In this document: positions 26,137 to 34,982 of the stretch, piece after piece
Numbering within the stretch: position 1 is the first letter of the stretch
Layout of the letters: every line of letters starts with the position of its first letter
Assembly: GCF_002008165.1 (NCBI RefSeq)
Contig: NZ_MRDM01000010.1
Span: 554,541 to 618,540, forward strand
DNA from: Rhizobium laguerreae
GTDB taxonomy: Bacteria; Pseudomonadota; Alphaproteobacteria; Rhizobiales; Rhizobiaceae
DNA length: 64,000 nucleotides
Direction of reading: 5' to 3'
Notes under the pieces: generated by a model
The model's input: only the letters and a program-made list of their open reading frames with translations
Databases searched by the model: none
What the model was told of the DNA's origin: nothing
Program-made: the position numbers and the translations under genes

Positions 26137-28036
26137 TGTGTATTTCCTCCACGCTCGGCCGCACATCCGGGTGAGCGGCATCCGTTCTCAGTTGGATCTC
26201 CTCCGGATCGGAAATCCATCGTGGTTTGAAGAAGATCGTGCGCAGGGCGGTCCCGCCCCGGCCTGCACCGGAGGCGGCGTAGCGCTCTTCGAACAGCTGA
26301 AGGCGGCCGCTGCCCCAGGCGAGTGCCTCGGTCGCATCCTTTCCGCGCATGATGGTGGCAGCCCCCGGCAACGCGACGAGCGCAAGAAGCACGGTCGCCA
26401 TCGCCGGACGGTAGAAACGCGGGGCCGCCGCAACAGTATTTTCCTTCGAATGACGCCCGACGATGACCAACAACAGCGCGCAGTAGATTGCCGCGTTCAG
26501 GATGGTAAAGAAGTAACCACCCTTGGAGGCGCCGGCATCGCCGATTGCCAGGGCAGGCAACACCGCCATGAGCGCCAGCACAGCGTAGGGCGCCAGGACA
26601 CGCACCGGCAGCAGATCGACTTCGGACCGGCCTTTCGGCGTGACGCGGAAATCGACGAAGGAGCCTGTCACAAAATCGTGCACCGCAGCCAGCGTGCCGG
26701 CGAGCGCCCAGGGCCAGCGCGCGAAGAGAAAGAGCATGCATTCCCAGCTCAGGATCTTGGCGTCGTAGGGGCGGAACGAGCTACTGGCGCGCCAGCGATA
26801 AGCCATCACCACGAGAGCGATAGAAAGCGGTGCGAAATGGGCCAGGAAATCGGGGTAGGTCACCGTCACGAAGTTCTGGCCGCGCACGAGCGCGATGATC
26901 GGCAACGTAAACATGAGCAACATAAAGAACGCAAAAAGCGGATACCAGAGTTGCGAAAAGAGGAACTGAAACTTGAGCCGGGGCGGCAGCCGGCCGACGA
27001 GGCTCGGCGAGTACCGCAACAGCACCATGACCAGGCTGCGCGACCACTGGAATTCCTGCGTCACGAGATCGCTGAAGGTTCTGGGGCCGTCACCATGGGC
27101 GATGGCATCCAGCGCATGCACACCCCGCCAGCCGCCGGCATTCATCATCAATGTCGTCGAATGGTCTTCAGCCAACTCCGGACCGAGGCCGCCGATCTGT
27201 TTGAGGGCGACGGTACGTACCGCGTAATGCGACCCTATGCACATCGGCGCCAGGCCGCCATTGTAACCGGCTTGGAGCGAGCCATGCATGCTGGCCTCGG
27301 CATAGAGCCTTCCACGTGCCGACCAGCTTTCGGAAGCGTTCTTGTCGCAAATGCTGGGGGCCGAGACATAGCCGACCTTTGGATCGGCGAACGGACGCAG
27401 CATGTGGAAGAGATAGTCGGGCGCGGGAACATGATCTGCATCGAGTTGCGCCACGAAATCGTAGCGGCTGTAGCCGTAGTGGTCGTAGAAGAAGGCGAGG
27501 TTGCCTTCCTTGCACCGCGTGCGTCGGGGCCACGACGTCCGATGATAATCGGATCGCCCCTTGCGGGTCGAGACGAAGACCCCGTGCCCGGAGCACCAGT
27601 CGAGAGTCTCGGGGGAAGGGTCTTCGTCGGCAAGCCAGGTGTCGTGTTCCACCTCCTGGGCAAGCATTGCCAGCAGGGTTTCACGGACGACCGAGAAGGG
27701 TTCCGCCGGCGCCTTGGTCACGACCATGGCCACTCGACTGCCCGCCGGCAGGCGCAAGGGACCGTTCGGTCTTGCCGCCCGATACAAGACGACGATGAAA
27801 TAGGCCGGCAGAGCGGTAACCCAGGCAAGAACGAGGCTCACCGTAATTGTGCCGAAAGCATCGACGTGATGGCGCGGCTCCAGCCACCAGATCCAGAAAT
27901 AGGCGAAGGCGCAGACCCATACGGCCGCCGAGAACAGATATTCGGCCCGCCGATGTCCGGTCAGAACCGGGACAAGAAGCGGCTCGTAGGAGGGTTCCGG
28001 AGCATGCATCGCTTGGGTGATCGCAGGTTGGGTCAC
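26129..28036 (-). CDS. cellulose-synthase-like family 2 glycosyltransferase
   Basis: Inner-membrane polymerising glycosyltransferase of about 635 residues. Two membrane segments at about 34-55 and 63-85 precede a GT-A catalytic domain with the acidic sites D138 (ADEDPS), D199-A-D201 (QLDADH) and E290-D291 (LAEDHSTT). A QxxRW-like segment QEFQWSRS (327-334) and several further membrane segments follow. The GTG start at 28036 overlaps the epimerase stop as GTGA and has GGAGG seven bases upstream. No PilZ domain is visible, so any c-di-GMP control would act elsewhere. It probably uses UDP-sugars made by its two upstream neighbours. Confidence 0.85.
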   Translation of the reverse strand: MTQPAITQAMHAPEPSYEPLLVPVLTGHRRAEYLFSAAVWVCAFAYFWIWWLEPRHHVDAFGTITVSLVLAWVTALPAYFIVVLYRAARPNGPLRLPAGSRVAMVVTKAPAEPFSVVRETLLAMLAQEVEHDTWLADEDPSPETLDWCSGHGVFVSTRKGRSDYHRTSWPRRTRCKEGNLAFFYDHYGYSRYDFVAQLDADHVPAPDYLFHMLRPFADPKVGYVSAPSICDKNASESWSARGRLYAEASMHGSLQAGYNGGLAPMCIGSHYAVRTVALKQIGGLGPELAEDHSTTLMMNAGGWRGVHALDAIAHGDGPRTFSDLVTQEFQWSRSLVMVLLRYSPSLVGRLPPRLKFQFLFSQLWYPLFAFFMLLMFTLPIIALVRGQNFVTVTYPDFLAHFAPLSIALVVMAYRWRASSSFRPYDAKILSWECMLFLFARWPWALAGTLAAVHDFVTGSFVDFRVTPKGRSEVDLLPVRVLAPYAVLALMAVLPALAIGDAGASKGGYFFTILNAAIYCALLLVIVGRHSKENTVAAAPRFYRPAMATVLLALVALPGAATIMRGKDATEALAWGSGRLQLFEERYAASGAGRGGTALRTIFFKPRWISDPEEIQLRTDAAHPDVRPSVEEIHNA

Positions 28037-29019
28037 GCGCGCGCCTCCAGTCCGAAGAACGGAGCCGCCGTCCGCACGATGGTTTCGAGGTCGGAATATC
28101 GAGGCTGGAAGCAGAGCGTCTCGCGGGCCAGGCTGGCGTCGGCGTAGAGGCTGGGCGGATCGCCCGGCCGGCGTGGATGGATGACGACCGGGACTTCGCA
28201 CCCGGTCGTTTCCTGAATCACGCGCAGGACTTCCCTGATGGAAAACCCCCGCCCGGTGCCGAGGTTGACAGCGAGGTTTGCTCCGCCTTTGGCGAGATGG
28301 GTGAAGGCCTGAACATGGGCGCGCGCGAGATCTGCGACATGAATATAGTCCCTTATACAGGTGCCGTCAGGGGTATCGTAATCATCGCCGAATATCTCCA
28401 GGTGCGGAATCCGGCCGGCCGCGGCCAGCAGCGCCCGCGGAATGAGATGGGTTTCCGGAACGTGCCATTCGCCAAGCTCGCCGTCCGGATCGGCTCCACA
28501 GGCATTGAAATAACGCAGGGCAACGTACCGCAGGCCGTAGGCCGCCGCATAATCGGCGAGCATATGCTCGAAGATCAGCTTGGTCTTGCCGTAGGGATTG
28601 ATCGGAGCCTTCGGCAACGTCTCATCGATCGGCAGCACGGAGGGAACGCCGTAGACGGCACAACTCGATGAGAAGATGACGTTCTGAAGCCCCGTCTGCC
28701 GGCAGGCATCGATAAGCGACAATGCACCGCAGACATTGTTGTTGTAATATTTCGCTGGGTTTTCCACGGACTCGCCGACGTAGGCCGAGGCGGCAAAGTG
28801 GATGACGGCATCGGGAGCATATTTCTCGATGACCTCGATCAGGCATGACGAGTCGAGGACGTCACCTTCGACGAAAGGGCCCCAGCGCACGGACGAACGG
28901 TTTCCGGTCGTGAGATTGTCGTAGACGACAGGCTCAATCCCCTCCGAGCGGAGGAGCTTGGCGGTGTGGCTACCGATATAGCCGGCACCGCCCGTGACCA
29001 GGACCCGGGGCGCATCCAT
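28033..29019 (-). CDS. UDP-sugar 4-epimerase (GalE family, candidate UDP-xylose 4-epimerase Uxe)
   Basis: Extended SDR epimerase of 328 residues: NAD-binding GGAGYIGSH (about 10-18), catalytic Y143-G-K-T-K147, and SSSCAVYG. By family it interconverts UDP-glucose and UDP-galactose or UDP-xylose and UDP-arabinose. The gene directly upstream makes UDP-xylose, and the pair equals the uxs1-uxe pair characterised in S. meliloti, so the UDP-xylose to UDP-arabinose reaction is the better guess. Start and stop overlap neighbours (TGATG with the decarboxylase, GTGA with the glycosyltransferase), indicating tight translational coupling. The substrate cannot be read from sequence alone. Confidence 0.85.
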   Translation of the reverse strand: MDAPRVLVTGGAGYIGSHTAKLLRSEGIEPVVYDNLTTGNRSSVRWGPFVEGDVLDSSCLIEVIEKYAPDAVIHFAASAYVGESVENPAKYYNNNVCGALSLIDACRQTGLQNVIFSSSCAVYGVPSVLPIDETLPKAPINPYGKTKLIFEHMLADYAAAYGLRYVALRYFNACGADPDGELGEWHVPETHLIPRALLAAAGRIPHLEIFGDDYDTPDGTCIRDYIHVADLARAHVQAFTHLAKGGANLAVNLGTGRGFSIREVLRVIQETTGCEVPVVIHPRRPGDPPSLYADASLARETLCFQPRYSDLETIVRTAAPFFGLEARA

Positions 29020-30065
29020 CAGACCGCCTCCAGTTCGCGTGCCGGACGGGCGAGAAGGCCATCGAAATAGTCGATCGTCTGACGCAGGCCGCTCGACAAG
29101 TCGATCTTCGGCCGCCAGTCGAGTTCCTGCATGGCAAGCGAAATATCGGGGCGACGCTGACGGGGATCGTCAACCGGCAGAGCGCGATGGATGATTTGCG
29201 ACCGGGAACCGGTCAATCCGATCACCTGCTCGGCCAGCTCCCGGATCGTGAATTCGCTCGGATTGCCGAGATTGACAGGCCCCGTCAGCGACGACGGTGA
29301 GGCCATCATGCGGACCATGCCGCCGATGAGATCATCGACGAAACAGAACGAGCGGGTCTGGGAACCGTCGCCATATATCGTGATGTCTTGCCCCGTCAGG
29401 GCCTGAACGATGAAATTCGAGACGACGCGGCCGTCGTCCGGACGCATCCGCGGGCCGTAGGTGTTGAAGATGCGGATGATCTTGATCTCGACGCCGTGCG
29501 TGTTGTGGAAGTCGAAGAACAGCGTCTCGGCGCACCGCTTGCCCTCGTCATAGCAGGAGCGCGGCCCGAACGAATTGACGTTGCCCCAGTAGCTTTCGAC
29601 CTGCGGGTGGACGTTCGGGTCGCCGTAGACTTCGGAGGTGGATGCCTGAAGGATACGTGCGCCGGTGCGCGCGGCCAGCTCCAGAAGGTTGAGGGAGCCC
29701 AGCACGCAGGTCTTTGTCGTATGGATCGGATCGGCCTGATAATGCGGGGGCGATGCCGGGCAGGCGAGGTTATAGATCTCGTCGACTTCCAGATCGAGCG
29801 GGTGGACGATATCGTGGGCGACGACATTGAAGCGATCGACTCGCTTCAGATGGACGATATTGCGCCGCATGCCGGTGGAAAAATTGTCGAGGCAGATCAC
29901 CTGGTGTCCGGCGGCCAGAAGCGTCTCGCAGAGATGCGATCCGAGGAAACCTGCGCCGCCGGTGACAAGAACTCTCTTGGGAGCGCGATGTATTCCGGAT
30001 GGACAATTTGCATCACGAGCCGAAGCTTGTACAGAGCGCGCACGAATCTTACCAAGATAGTTCAC
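29019..30065 (-). CDS. uxs: UDP-glucuronate decarboxylase (UDP-xylose synthase)
   Basis: SDR enzyme converting UDP-glucuronate to UDP-xylose. The 348-residue protein has GGAGFLGSH (about 37-45), Y172-D-E-G-K176 and the family-typical runs [24 protein letters not shown] (split by motif in the gene), STSEVYGDP and [10 protein letters not shown], which separate Uxs from dTDP-glucose dehydratases. The GTG start at 30065 has GGGAGG five bases upstream. First gene of the five-gene operon, transcribed away from the AraC regulator. The product should feed the epimerase and the synthase downstream. Confidence 0.87.
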   Translation of the reverse strand: MNYLGKIRARSVQASARDANCPSGIHRAPKRVLVTGGAGFLGSHLCETLLAAGHQVICLDNFSTGMRRNIVHLKRVDRFNVVAHDIVHPLDLEVDEIYNLACPASPPHYQADPIHTTKTCVLGSLNLLELAARTGARILQASTSEVYGDPNVHPQVESYWGNVNSFGPRSCYDEGKRCAETLFFDFHNTHGVEIKIIRIFNTYGPRMRPDDGRVVSNFIVQALTGQDITIYGDGSQTRSFCFVDDLIGGMVRMMASPSSLTGPVNLGNPSEFTIRELAEQVIGLTGSRSQIIHRALPVDDPRQRRPDISLAMQELDWRPKIDLSSGLRQTIDYFDGLLARPARELEAV

Positions 30066-30419
30066 GACTACCTCCCGTGTTTTCAGATTTTGCTGTGGGA
30101 TATTCGATATTTACTTCGACATATCGCGAAACCAAGTCGTTCGATCATGCGAATATTTTGTTCGTCCGGTTTTTCTTTTGGAAAGAACCAATGTTTATTT
30201 AGATACAGCTAAGAAAGGCAATTGTCGTTATCCTCACGTCCTGGAAATTATCGCTCCGTACATTTCAGAGCGAAAAGGAATATGATAAACAACTTATGGA
30301 GGAGACTCTTCGGGCACTTCCGCTTTTTCAGACGGAGTTCTGCGGAGATTTCAGCCGCAAAAACAATTGCTTTTCTCAATTTCCATGGCTCGGGTCGGGT
30401 TATGCGCTGGAGGAATTGG
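30066..30419. promoter_or_regulatory. AT-rich divergent control region of the polysaccharide locus
   Basis: This 354-base gap between the operon and its divergent regulator is clearly more AT-rich than its surroundings. TTCGA recurs at 30103, 30115 and 30140, with TTCGT at 30161, and AATATTCGC/GATATTCGA-type half-sites appear in both orientations. These are candidate binding sites for the AraC regulator. No RNA gene is evident. Confidence 0.45.
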
Positions 30420-31568
30420 ATGGCTACAGGGTCTGAATCCGACGATGATCCTGCCGCGGAACAGGAACGGCCGGCGCATATGGAGCGGCGGCGCTGGCCG
30501 CGTGAACCGGCCATGCGCAAGGAACGCCCACCCCATGCCTCCCCTGCACTCGAGCCGCTGCGATTCTCGACGCAGGACCTGCCACCGGCAGAACAATTCC
30601 AGGCCTGGCGGGCACATATGGCGCCGCTCGTGGATGTTCATCTGCCGGAGGGAAAATCACCCGAAGACGGATTCCTCGCGGAGCAGACCGGCTGGCAGCT
30701 CGGCGATATCCTGATCGTCCAGCAGCGCGCGCATGCCCATAGATATGTCCGCGATCAGGCCATGCTTCGATCGAGCCCCATCGACCATTGGAACGTCGGC
30801 CTGCAGCGCAGCGGCCAAGCCTGGACCGAGGTCAACCGTCGTGTCACCGAGACCGCTGCCGGCGAGATATTTTTCATGTCTCTCGGCAGCCCCTATCGCG
30901 GACGGACGACCGATACCGAAGCTTTGCTCGTGTTCCTGCCGTATGAGCTGCTGGCTCGCGATGCGAGCCTTCTCCAGAGCGCAGGCAACACGGTTCTTTC
31001 GGGCAGCCATGCCGAGTTGCTCACGGGCTATCTCACGGGCCTCGAAACGAACCTCGGGAATCTGACGATAGAGGAAGTGCCCCGGATCATCCAAACCATC
31101 GGCGATATGGTCGTTGCGGGCGCCGCATCGTCCACAAGGACTGATACCGGTCAAAACCAGGCCAACATGGGACTGATGGAGCGGGCGCACCGCTACATTC
31201 ACGTCAATCTCCATTCGGAAAACTTGACACCGGACGTGATGTGCCGCGCGTTGGGGATTTCGCGTACGCGGCTTTACCAACTGTTTGAGGCGAGCGGAGG
31301 CGTGCTCAATTATATTCGCAAGCGGCGATTGCTGCAGGCCTATGCGGATCTCAGCAATTCGGCCGACCACAGGCCGATTTCAGAAATCGCAGAAGCCGCC
31401 GGTTTCGAGGTCGCCGCCAATTTTACGCGCGCCTTCATCCACGAATTCGGGCTGAGCCCGCGTGAAATCCGAAGGACGGTGGCAACCCAACAGCGGCCGG
31501 CTCCGGCCATCCGCTCGACGCGGCGTTACGGAAAAACGATCGGTGATTGGCTGGCCCTGACGGGTTGA
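30420..31568 (+). CDS. AraC-family regulator, candidate CuxR (c-di-GMP-responsive) homologue
   Basis: Transcription factor of 382 residues. Residues about 55-230 are a cupin-like AraC-binding domain (LRFSTQDLPPAEQFQAWRAHM onward); residues about 275-370 carry two AraC helix-turn-helix motifs (MCRALGISRTRLYQLFE and ISEIAEAAGFEVAANFTRAF). The ATG at 30420 has GGAGG six bases upstream. Ahead of the cupin lies a basic N-terminal stretch with R24-R-W-P-R28, an RxxxR motif as in CuxR of S. meliloti, which binds c-di-GMP through RxxxR plus cupin and activates the uxs1-uxe cluster. Same position and target genes here support a CuxR-like role; orthology is inferred. Confidence 0.75.
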   Translation: MATGSESDDDPAAEQERPAHMERRRWPREPAMRKERPPHASPALEPLRFSTQDLPPAEQFQAWRAHMAPLVDVHLPEGKSPEDGFLAEQTGWQLGDILIVQQRAHAHRYVRDQAMLRSSPIDHWNVGLQRSGQAWTEVNRRVTETAAGEIFFMSLGSPYRGRTTDTEALLVFLPYELLARDASLLQSAGNTVLSGSHAELLTGYLTGLETNLGNLTIEEVPRIIQTIGDMVVAGAASSTRTDTGQNQANMGLMERAHRYIHVNLHSENLTPDVMCRALGISRTRLYQLFEASGGVLNYIRKRRLLQAYADLSNSADHRPISEIAEAAGFEVAANFTRAFIHEFGLSPREIRRTVATQQRPAPAIRSTRRYGKTIGDWLALTG

Positions 31569-31804
31569 TCCGGCTCGGGCTGAAATCCAGACTCGAATCC
31601 GTTATGCGGCGGTCGACGCGCTTGCCGAAGACACCGCGGACTTGATCCAGACCCATGGCCTCTAAACCGCCTGTTGCAGTCTATGATGCCTGCTCCTCTC
31701 TTTTTCATCTTCGCAATGTGCAATGATTGATGCAGCTTTATGCTGAACAAACCGGTTCGCGTCAGATGCGATCTGAGGGCCTCCGTTCGCAATTGAGCGC
31801 ATAT
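31569..31804. other. island right end, non-coding with possible gene remnant
   Basis: No intact gene. At about 31561-31665 one plus-strand frame reads as coding-like (...ARAEIQTRIRYAAVDAL, then AEDTADLIQTHGL and a stop) without a start codon, so it may be a decayed gene. The rest has no recognisable feature. Confidence 0.3.
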
Positions 31805-31822
31805 TTCCCTTCACCCGCTCCA
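31805..31822. repeat. att-like direct repeat of the tRNA-Gly 3' end
   Basis: TTCCCTTCACCCGCTCCA is identical to bases 24493-24510, including the encoded CCA. The flanking bases differ at both sides, and the rest of the tRNA is absent here. Interpreted as the distal attachment site of the 7.3-kb island. Confidence 0.65.
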
Positions 31823-31848
31823 TCTCCCGCAAACCATGCCGACTAAGC

Positions 31849-32127
31849 CTAGTCTCCAAAGAACCGGATCGGCTTGTATTGCCGATGCGCGATGATCAGG
31901 CTGCGGTCGGGCTGGATGATGTAGGTTTCCTCCACCTGCCGGCCGTATTGGTCGGTGAAATCATGCGGAAAGGCGGAGCCGGGGGGTGATTTAGTGAGTT
32001 TGGTGCGCGGCTGGCCACTATAGGTGATGCTGCCGGGGATGGGTTCGAGACCCGGTCCGCTGTAGCTGACGGTGTTGCATCCCGCCAGAACGAGCGTGCC
32101 GACGAGGCCGATGATTGCAGCTTTCAT
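31849..32127 (-). CDS. small lipoprotein, hypothetical
   Basis: A 92-residue protein with a lipoprotein signal peptide (MKAAIIGLVGTLVLAGC; lipobox LAGC, cysteine about residue 17). The mature part contains TYSGQPRTKL and a C-terminal EETYIIQPDRSLIIAHRQY, reminiscent of small outer-membrane lipoproteins of rhizobia; no named domain. The ATG at 32127 has GGAGG seven bases upstream; two upstream ATG codons lie within or before that site. It is the first gene outside the putative island. Confidence 0.65.
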   Translation of the reverse strand: MKAAIIGLVGTLVLAGCNTVSYSGPGLEPIPGSITYSGQPRTKLTKSPPGSAFPHDFTDQYGRQVEETYIIQPDRSLIIAHRQYKPIRFFGD

Positions 32128-32544
32128 GTCCATCCCTCCCAATGCTTGAATAATATCACTCTACGCCTCACCGGCTAGAGTTCACGACACGAATGCCCAT
32201 GCCGCTCTTCAATCCTTCGGGAAGCGTCGCCGGGGGCGCCGTGATCGAGCGGCCGGACGCGACATCCACCCGTTGATATTAGGGTGAGTATCCTGTTTCT
32301 CCAGCCGCGATGACGCGTCATTGCCGAAACCGGTGCCCTCTGCTAGATCGGCATCGTCGAAAAAGGCAGGATCGGTTGAGGTAAGCCCGATCCCTTCCGC
32401 TGGAGCGTTAAGCGCTCTGGCGAAGCTATGCTCCGTGCCATGGCACGAGAACCCGCGACGTGATCCGCATGAAGATGCGGGATCCCGGCGGCGTGCGGAG
32501 ACGGCAAAAAGGCAGTCCCGGGATTTTTTCGAACGGAGACTGTC
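32128..32544. other. gene-poor stretch upstream of the VOC gene
   Basis: About 420 bases without a convincing gene. The minus strand stays open over 32209-32545, but without a start of its own and overlapping the VOC gene in antisense, so it was not called. An imperfect hairpin (ATCCGCAT / ATGCGGGAT) lies near 32462-32484. The VOC promoter should be close to its start. Confidence 0.35.
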
Positions 32545-32925
32545 ATGCACTTGAACCATCTCGATTTCCACGTACCCGATATTGTTGCCACGGCGGATTT
32601 CTTCATCCGCCATTTCGGCCTGAAGCTTAAGGATATGCGCGGCCATAACGGCCTGGCGATCTTGGAAGACGATACCGGCCTCGAAATCGTCCTCAGCCAC
32701 GCAATCGCAAAATTCGGCACCGCCGATCAGGTGGAGATGGGGCGCCAGACCTATCACATCGGCTTCATCCTGCCCGAAAGGACGGATGTCGATACGGTCC
32801 ATGCCGGGCTTGCGGCTGCCGGTGCTGATCTGTCTGGCCCGCCGGGCGCGATGCGCGGCGGCTGGCTGTTTTATTGCACGGCGCCTGGAAACATCCTCAT
32901 CGAGATCGGCTGGCGGCCGGGTTAG
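32545..32925 (+). CDS. VOC (glyoxalase/dioxygenase-fold) family protein
   Basis: A 126-residue single-domain member of the vicinal oxygen chelate superfamily. MHLNHLDFHVPDI at the N-terminus and GNILIEIGW at the C-terminus supply the usual metal-ligand positions (H5 and the late glutamate, with H in QTYHIGFI between). Members include glyoxalase I, extradiol dioxygenases and fosfomycin-resistance enzymes, and this sequence does not tell which. GGAG lies upstream of the ATG. Stands alone and is convergent with the chemoreceptor gene. Confidence 0.82.
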   Translation: MHLNHLDFHVPDIVATADFFIRHFGLKLKDMRGHNGLAILEDDTGLEIVLSHAIAKFGTADQVEMGRQTYHIGFILPERTDVDTVHAGLAAAGADLSGPPGAMRGGWLFYCTAPGNILIEIGWRPG

Positions 32926-32934
32926 ACGATACCC

Positions 32935-32968
32935 AAAAAAGGAAAGGGCGGCCGCAGCCGCCCTTTCC
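32935..32968 (-). terminator. intrinsic terminator of the chemoreceptor gene
   Basis: A 12-bp perfect stem (GGAAAGGGCGGC, tetraloop, GCCGCCCTTTCC) followed on the minus strand by six T bases. It lies between the convergent VOC and chemoreceptor genes and clearly fits the minus-strand gene; it may also slow plus-strand transcripts. Confidence 0.85.
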
Positions 32969-32987
32969 AATGCTTGTTTTGACAGGC

Positions 32988-34982
32988 TCAGAATTCCGTC
33001 CAGTCGGGATCCTGGCTTGACGATGTGCTGCTGCCGGCGCCGAAGGCGTGGGCGATTTTCTGGCCGAGCGCGCGGGCCGGCGAGGCGGCCGGGCGGGCGG
33101 TGCCTTCGCGGGCGACGCGGACCGGAGCTGCCCTGGCTGCCGGGCGGGCGGCAGCGCGTGGTGCTGCTGTGGCCATTGGCGCACTGGCGGTGAAGCCGCC
33201 GGTGCCCGTCAGCCTGAATTGGCCGAGCAGGTTGTTGAGCGCTGCCGCTTCGGTGGCGAGGTTATGGCTGGCGGCGGTGGATTCCTCGACCATCGCTGCA
33301 TTCTGCTGCGTGCCCTGATCCATGGTGTTGACGGCGGTGTTGATCTCCTGCAGGCCGATCGACTGTTCGCGGGAGGCTTCGGCGATTGCGTGGACGTGCT
33401 GGTTGATCTCCTGCACCTCCTGGACGATCGCGTCGAGCGCCTTGCCGGTTTCGCCGACCAGCGAGACGCCGGTCTGCACATGCGAGCCGGAGGTGCTGAT
33501 CAGCGCCTTGATCTCCTTGGCGGCCTTCGCCGAGCGCTGGGCGAGTTCGCGCACTTCTTGCGCGACGACGGCAAAGCCCTTGCCGGCATCGCCGGCGCGG
33601 GCGGCTTCGACGCCTGCATTCAGCGCCAAAAGATTGGTCTGGAAGGCGATGTCGTCGATGACGCCGATGATGTTGGAGATTTCGCCCGAGGACTTCTCGA
33701 TCTGCTGCATGGCGGAGACGGCCTTGCGGACGACCTCGCCGGATTTTTCGGCGCCGAGGCGGGTACGGGCAACGAGCTGGCTCGCCTCCTCGGCCCGCTT
33801 GGCGGCATCGCGCACTGTCGTGGTGATCTCCTCCAGCGCTGCTGCCGTTTGTTCGACGGAGGCCGATTGCTGTTCCGTCCGCTGGGAAAGCTGGTCCGCG
33901 GAGGAACGAATCTCGTTGGCGCCTGCGCCGATCGCCCGGGCATTGGCGCCGACCGTATGCAGGGTTTCGTTGAGCTTCTCCACCGAGTTGTTGAAATCCT
34001 CACGCAGCGCATCGAGATGCGCGACGAAGGGCTCGGCGATATGCGAGGCGAGATCGCCGGCGGCAAGGCGGCGCAGGCCGTCGCCGAGTGCGGTGACGGC
34101 GCGGTCGAGTTCGGATGCTTCGCGGGCCTTCTGCGCCTCACGGTCGCGGCGCTCGCTGTCGCTGACGTCGCGGTCTGCTTCGGCACGCGCTTCGATCCGG
34201 GCGCGCTCGATCGCATTGTCGCGGAAGACCGAAACGGCCTTTGCCATCTGGCCGACTTCGTCGCCGCGGTCGAGGCCGCTGACATCGCTTGTCGTATCGC
34301 CCTCGGCAAGCCGCGTCATGCGCTGGCGCAGCTGCATCATCGGGCCGGCGATGCCTATCTGGGCCACGACCACGCTGAAGCCGACGGCAGCGAGAACGGC
34401 GATGCCGATCAGAACGAGACAGAAGACGATCCGTTCGTTGACGGAAGCCGAGAGCGCGTCGCCGCCATCGTTGAGCATCGCCATCATCGCATCATTGTTG
34501 GCGATCATCTTCGGCGTCAGTGCATCGAGCTTGGCATTGATCAGGGCAACATTTGCCTGGGCGCCGGCGCCGTCCTTGGCTTTGCTCTGTTCGATGATCT
34601 TGTTCGCCAGCGTTTCGATCTCATCGATGCCCGCCTGGATTTCATCGATCGCCGGCTTGCGGCTGGGCACCAGCGCCAGCGCCTGCTTCATCCGGTCGCG
34701 CGCCTGCGGCAGCTTGCTCGGTGTGGCGAGCGCCGTCTGGAATTCGGACGTATCGGGCTTCATGTCGGCAATCAGGCTTACCTGCAGCACCGAGGCGACC
34801 GCCGATGCGCTGGCGCGCGCGCTCAGCATCGAGGCCTGCGCCTCATGATCGATGAAGGCGCTGTAGGCGGCGTCCGCACGGCGGAACTCGGAAATGACGT
34901 AGATCAACCCCGCCATCGTGATCAGCCCGAGCAGCGCTACGACCGATATGATTTTTGTGCGGATTTTCAGATGTTTCAGCAT
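32988..34982 (-). CDS. methyl-accepting chemotaxis protein with C-terminal tether motif
   Basis: Transmembrane chemoreceptor of 664 residues. Membrane segments at about 12-30 and 186-208 frame a mostly helical periplasmic sensor with acidic and alanine-rich helices. A HAMP region follows (about 210-262), then a long coiled coil and the signalling tip [30 protein letters not shown] region (the highly conserved receptor hairpin). The extreme C-terminus ends DWTEF, an xWxxF pentapeptide of the kind that tethers CheR/CheB. The ligand is unknown. No che genes are adjacent, and a terminator follows the gene. Confidence 0.92.
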   Translation of the reverse strand: MLKHLKIRTKIISVVALLGLITMAGLIYVISEFRRADAAYSAFIDHEAQASMLSARASASAVASVLQVSLIADMKPDTSEFQTALATPSKLPQARDRMKQALALVPSRKPAIDEIQAGIDEIETLANKIIEQSKAKDGAGAQANVALINAKLDALTPKMIANNDAMMAMLNDGGDALSASVNERIVFCLVLIGIAVLAAVGFSVVVAQIGIAGPMMQLRQRMTRLAEGDTTSDVSGLDRGDEVGQMAKAVSVFRDNAIERARIEARAEADRDVSDSERRDREAQKAREASELDRAVTALGDGLRRLAAGDLASHIAEPFVAHLDALREDFNNSVEKLNETLHTVGANARAIGAGANEIRSSADQLSQRTEQQSASVEQTAAALEEITTTVRDAAKRAEEASQLVARTRLGAEKSGEVVRKAVSAMQQIEKSSGEISNIIGVIDDIAFQTNLLALNAGVEAARAGDAGKGFAVVAQEVRELAQRSAKAAKEIKALISTSGSHVQTGVSLVGETGKALDAIVQEVQEINQHVHAIAEASREQSIGLQEINTAVNTMDQGTQQNAAMVEESTAASHNLATEAAALNNLLGQFRLTGTGGFTASAPMATAAPRAAARPAARAAPVRVAREGTARPAASPARALGQKIAHAFGAGSSTSSSQDPDWTEF

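Larger units (their letters stand above)
24493..31822. mobile_element. putative tRNA-Gly-targeted island carrying a polysaccharide operon
   Basis: The segment is bounded by an exact 18-base direct repeat, TTCCCTTCACCCGCTCCA, at the tRNA-Gly 3' end (24493-24510) and at 31805-31822. That is the usual footprint of integrase-mediated insertion at a tRNA. Inside is a complete functional set: five polysaccharide genes and their divergent AraC regulator. No integrase or excisionase was found, so the element is probably immobile now. The repeat is seen directly; the insertion history is inferred. Confidence 0.55.

Noticed and set aside
25964..28147. Long plus-strand frame opposite the glycosyltransferase gene
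   Set aside because: Antisense shadow; the minus strand shows catalytic motifs and membrane segments.
24511..31804. Search for an integrase inside the putative island
   Set aside because: No tyrosine or serine recombinase reading frame was found on either strand, so none is reported; mobility is not claimed.
32209..32970. Minus-strand open frame overlapping the VOC gene
   Set aside because: It runs antisense through a well-supported VOC gene and has no ribosome-binding site or domain. Only its last third lies in otherwise empty DNA.
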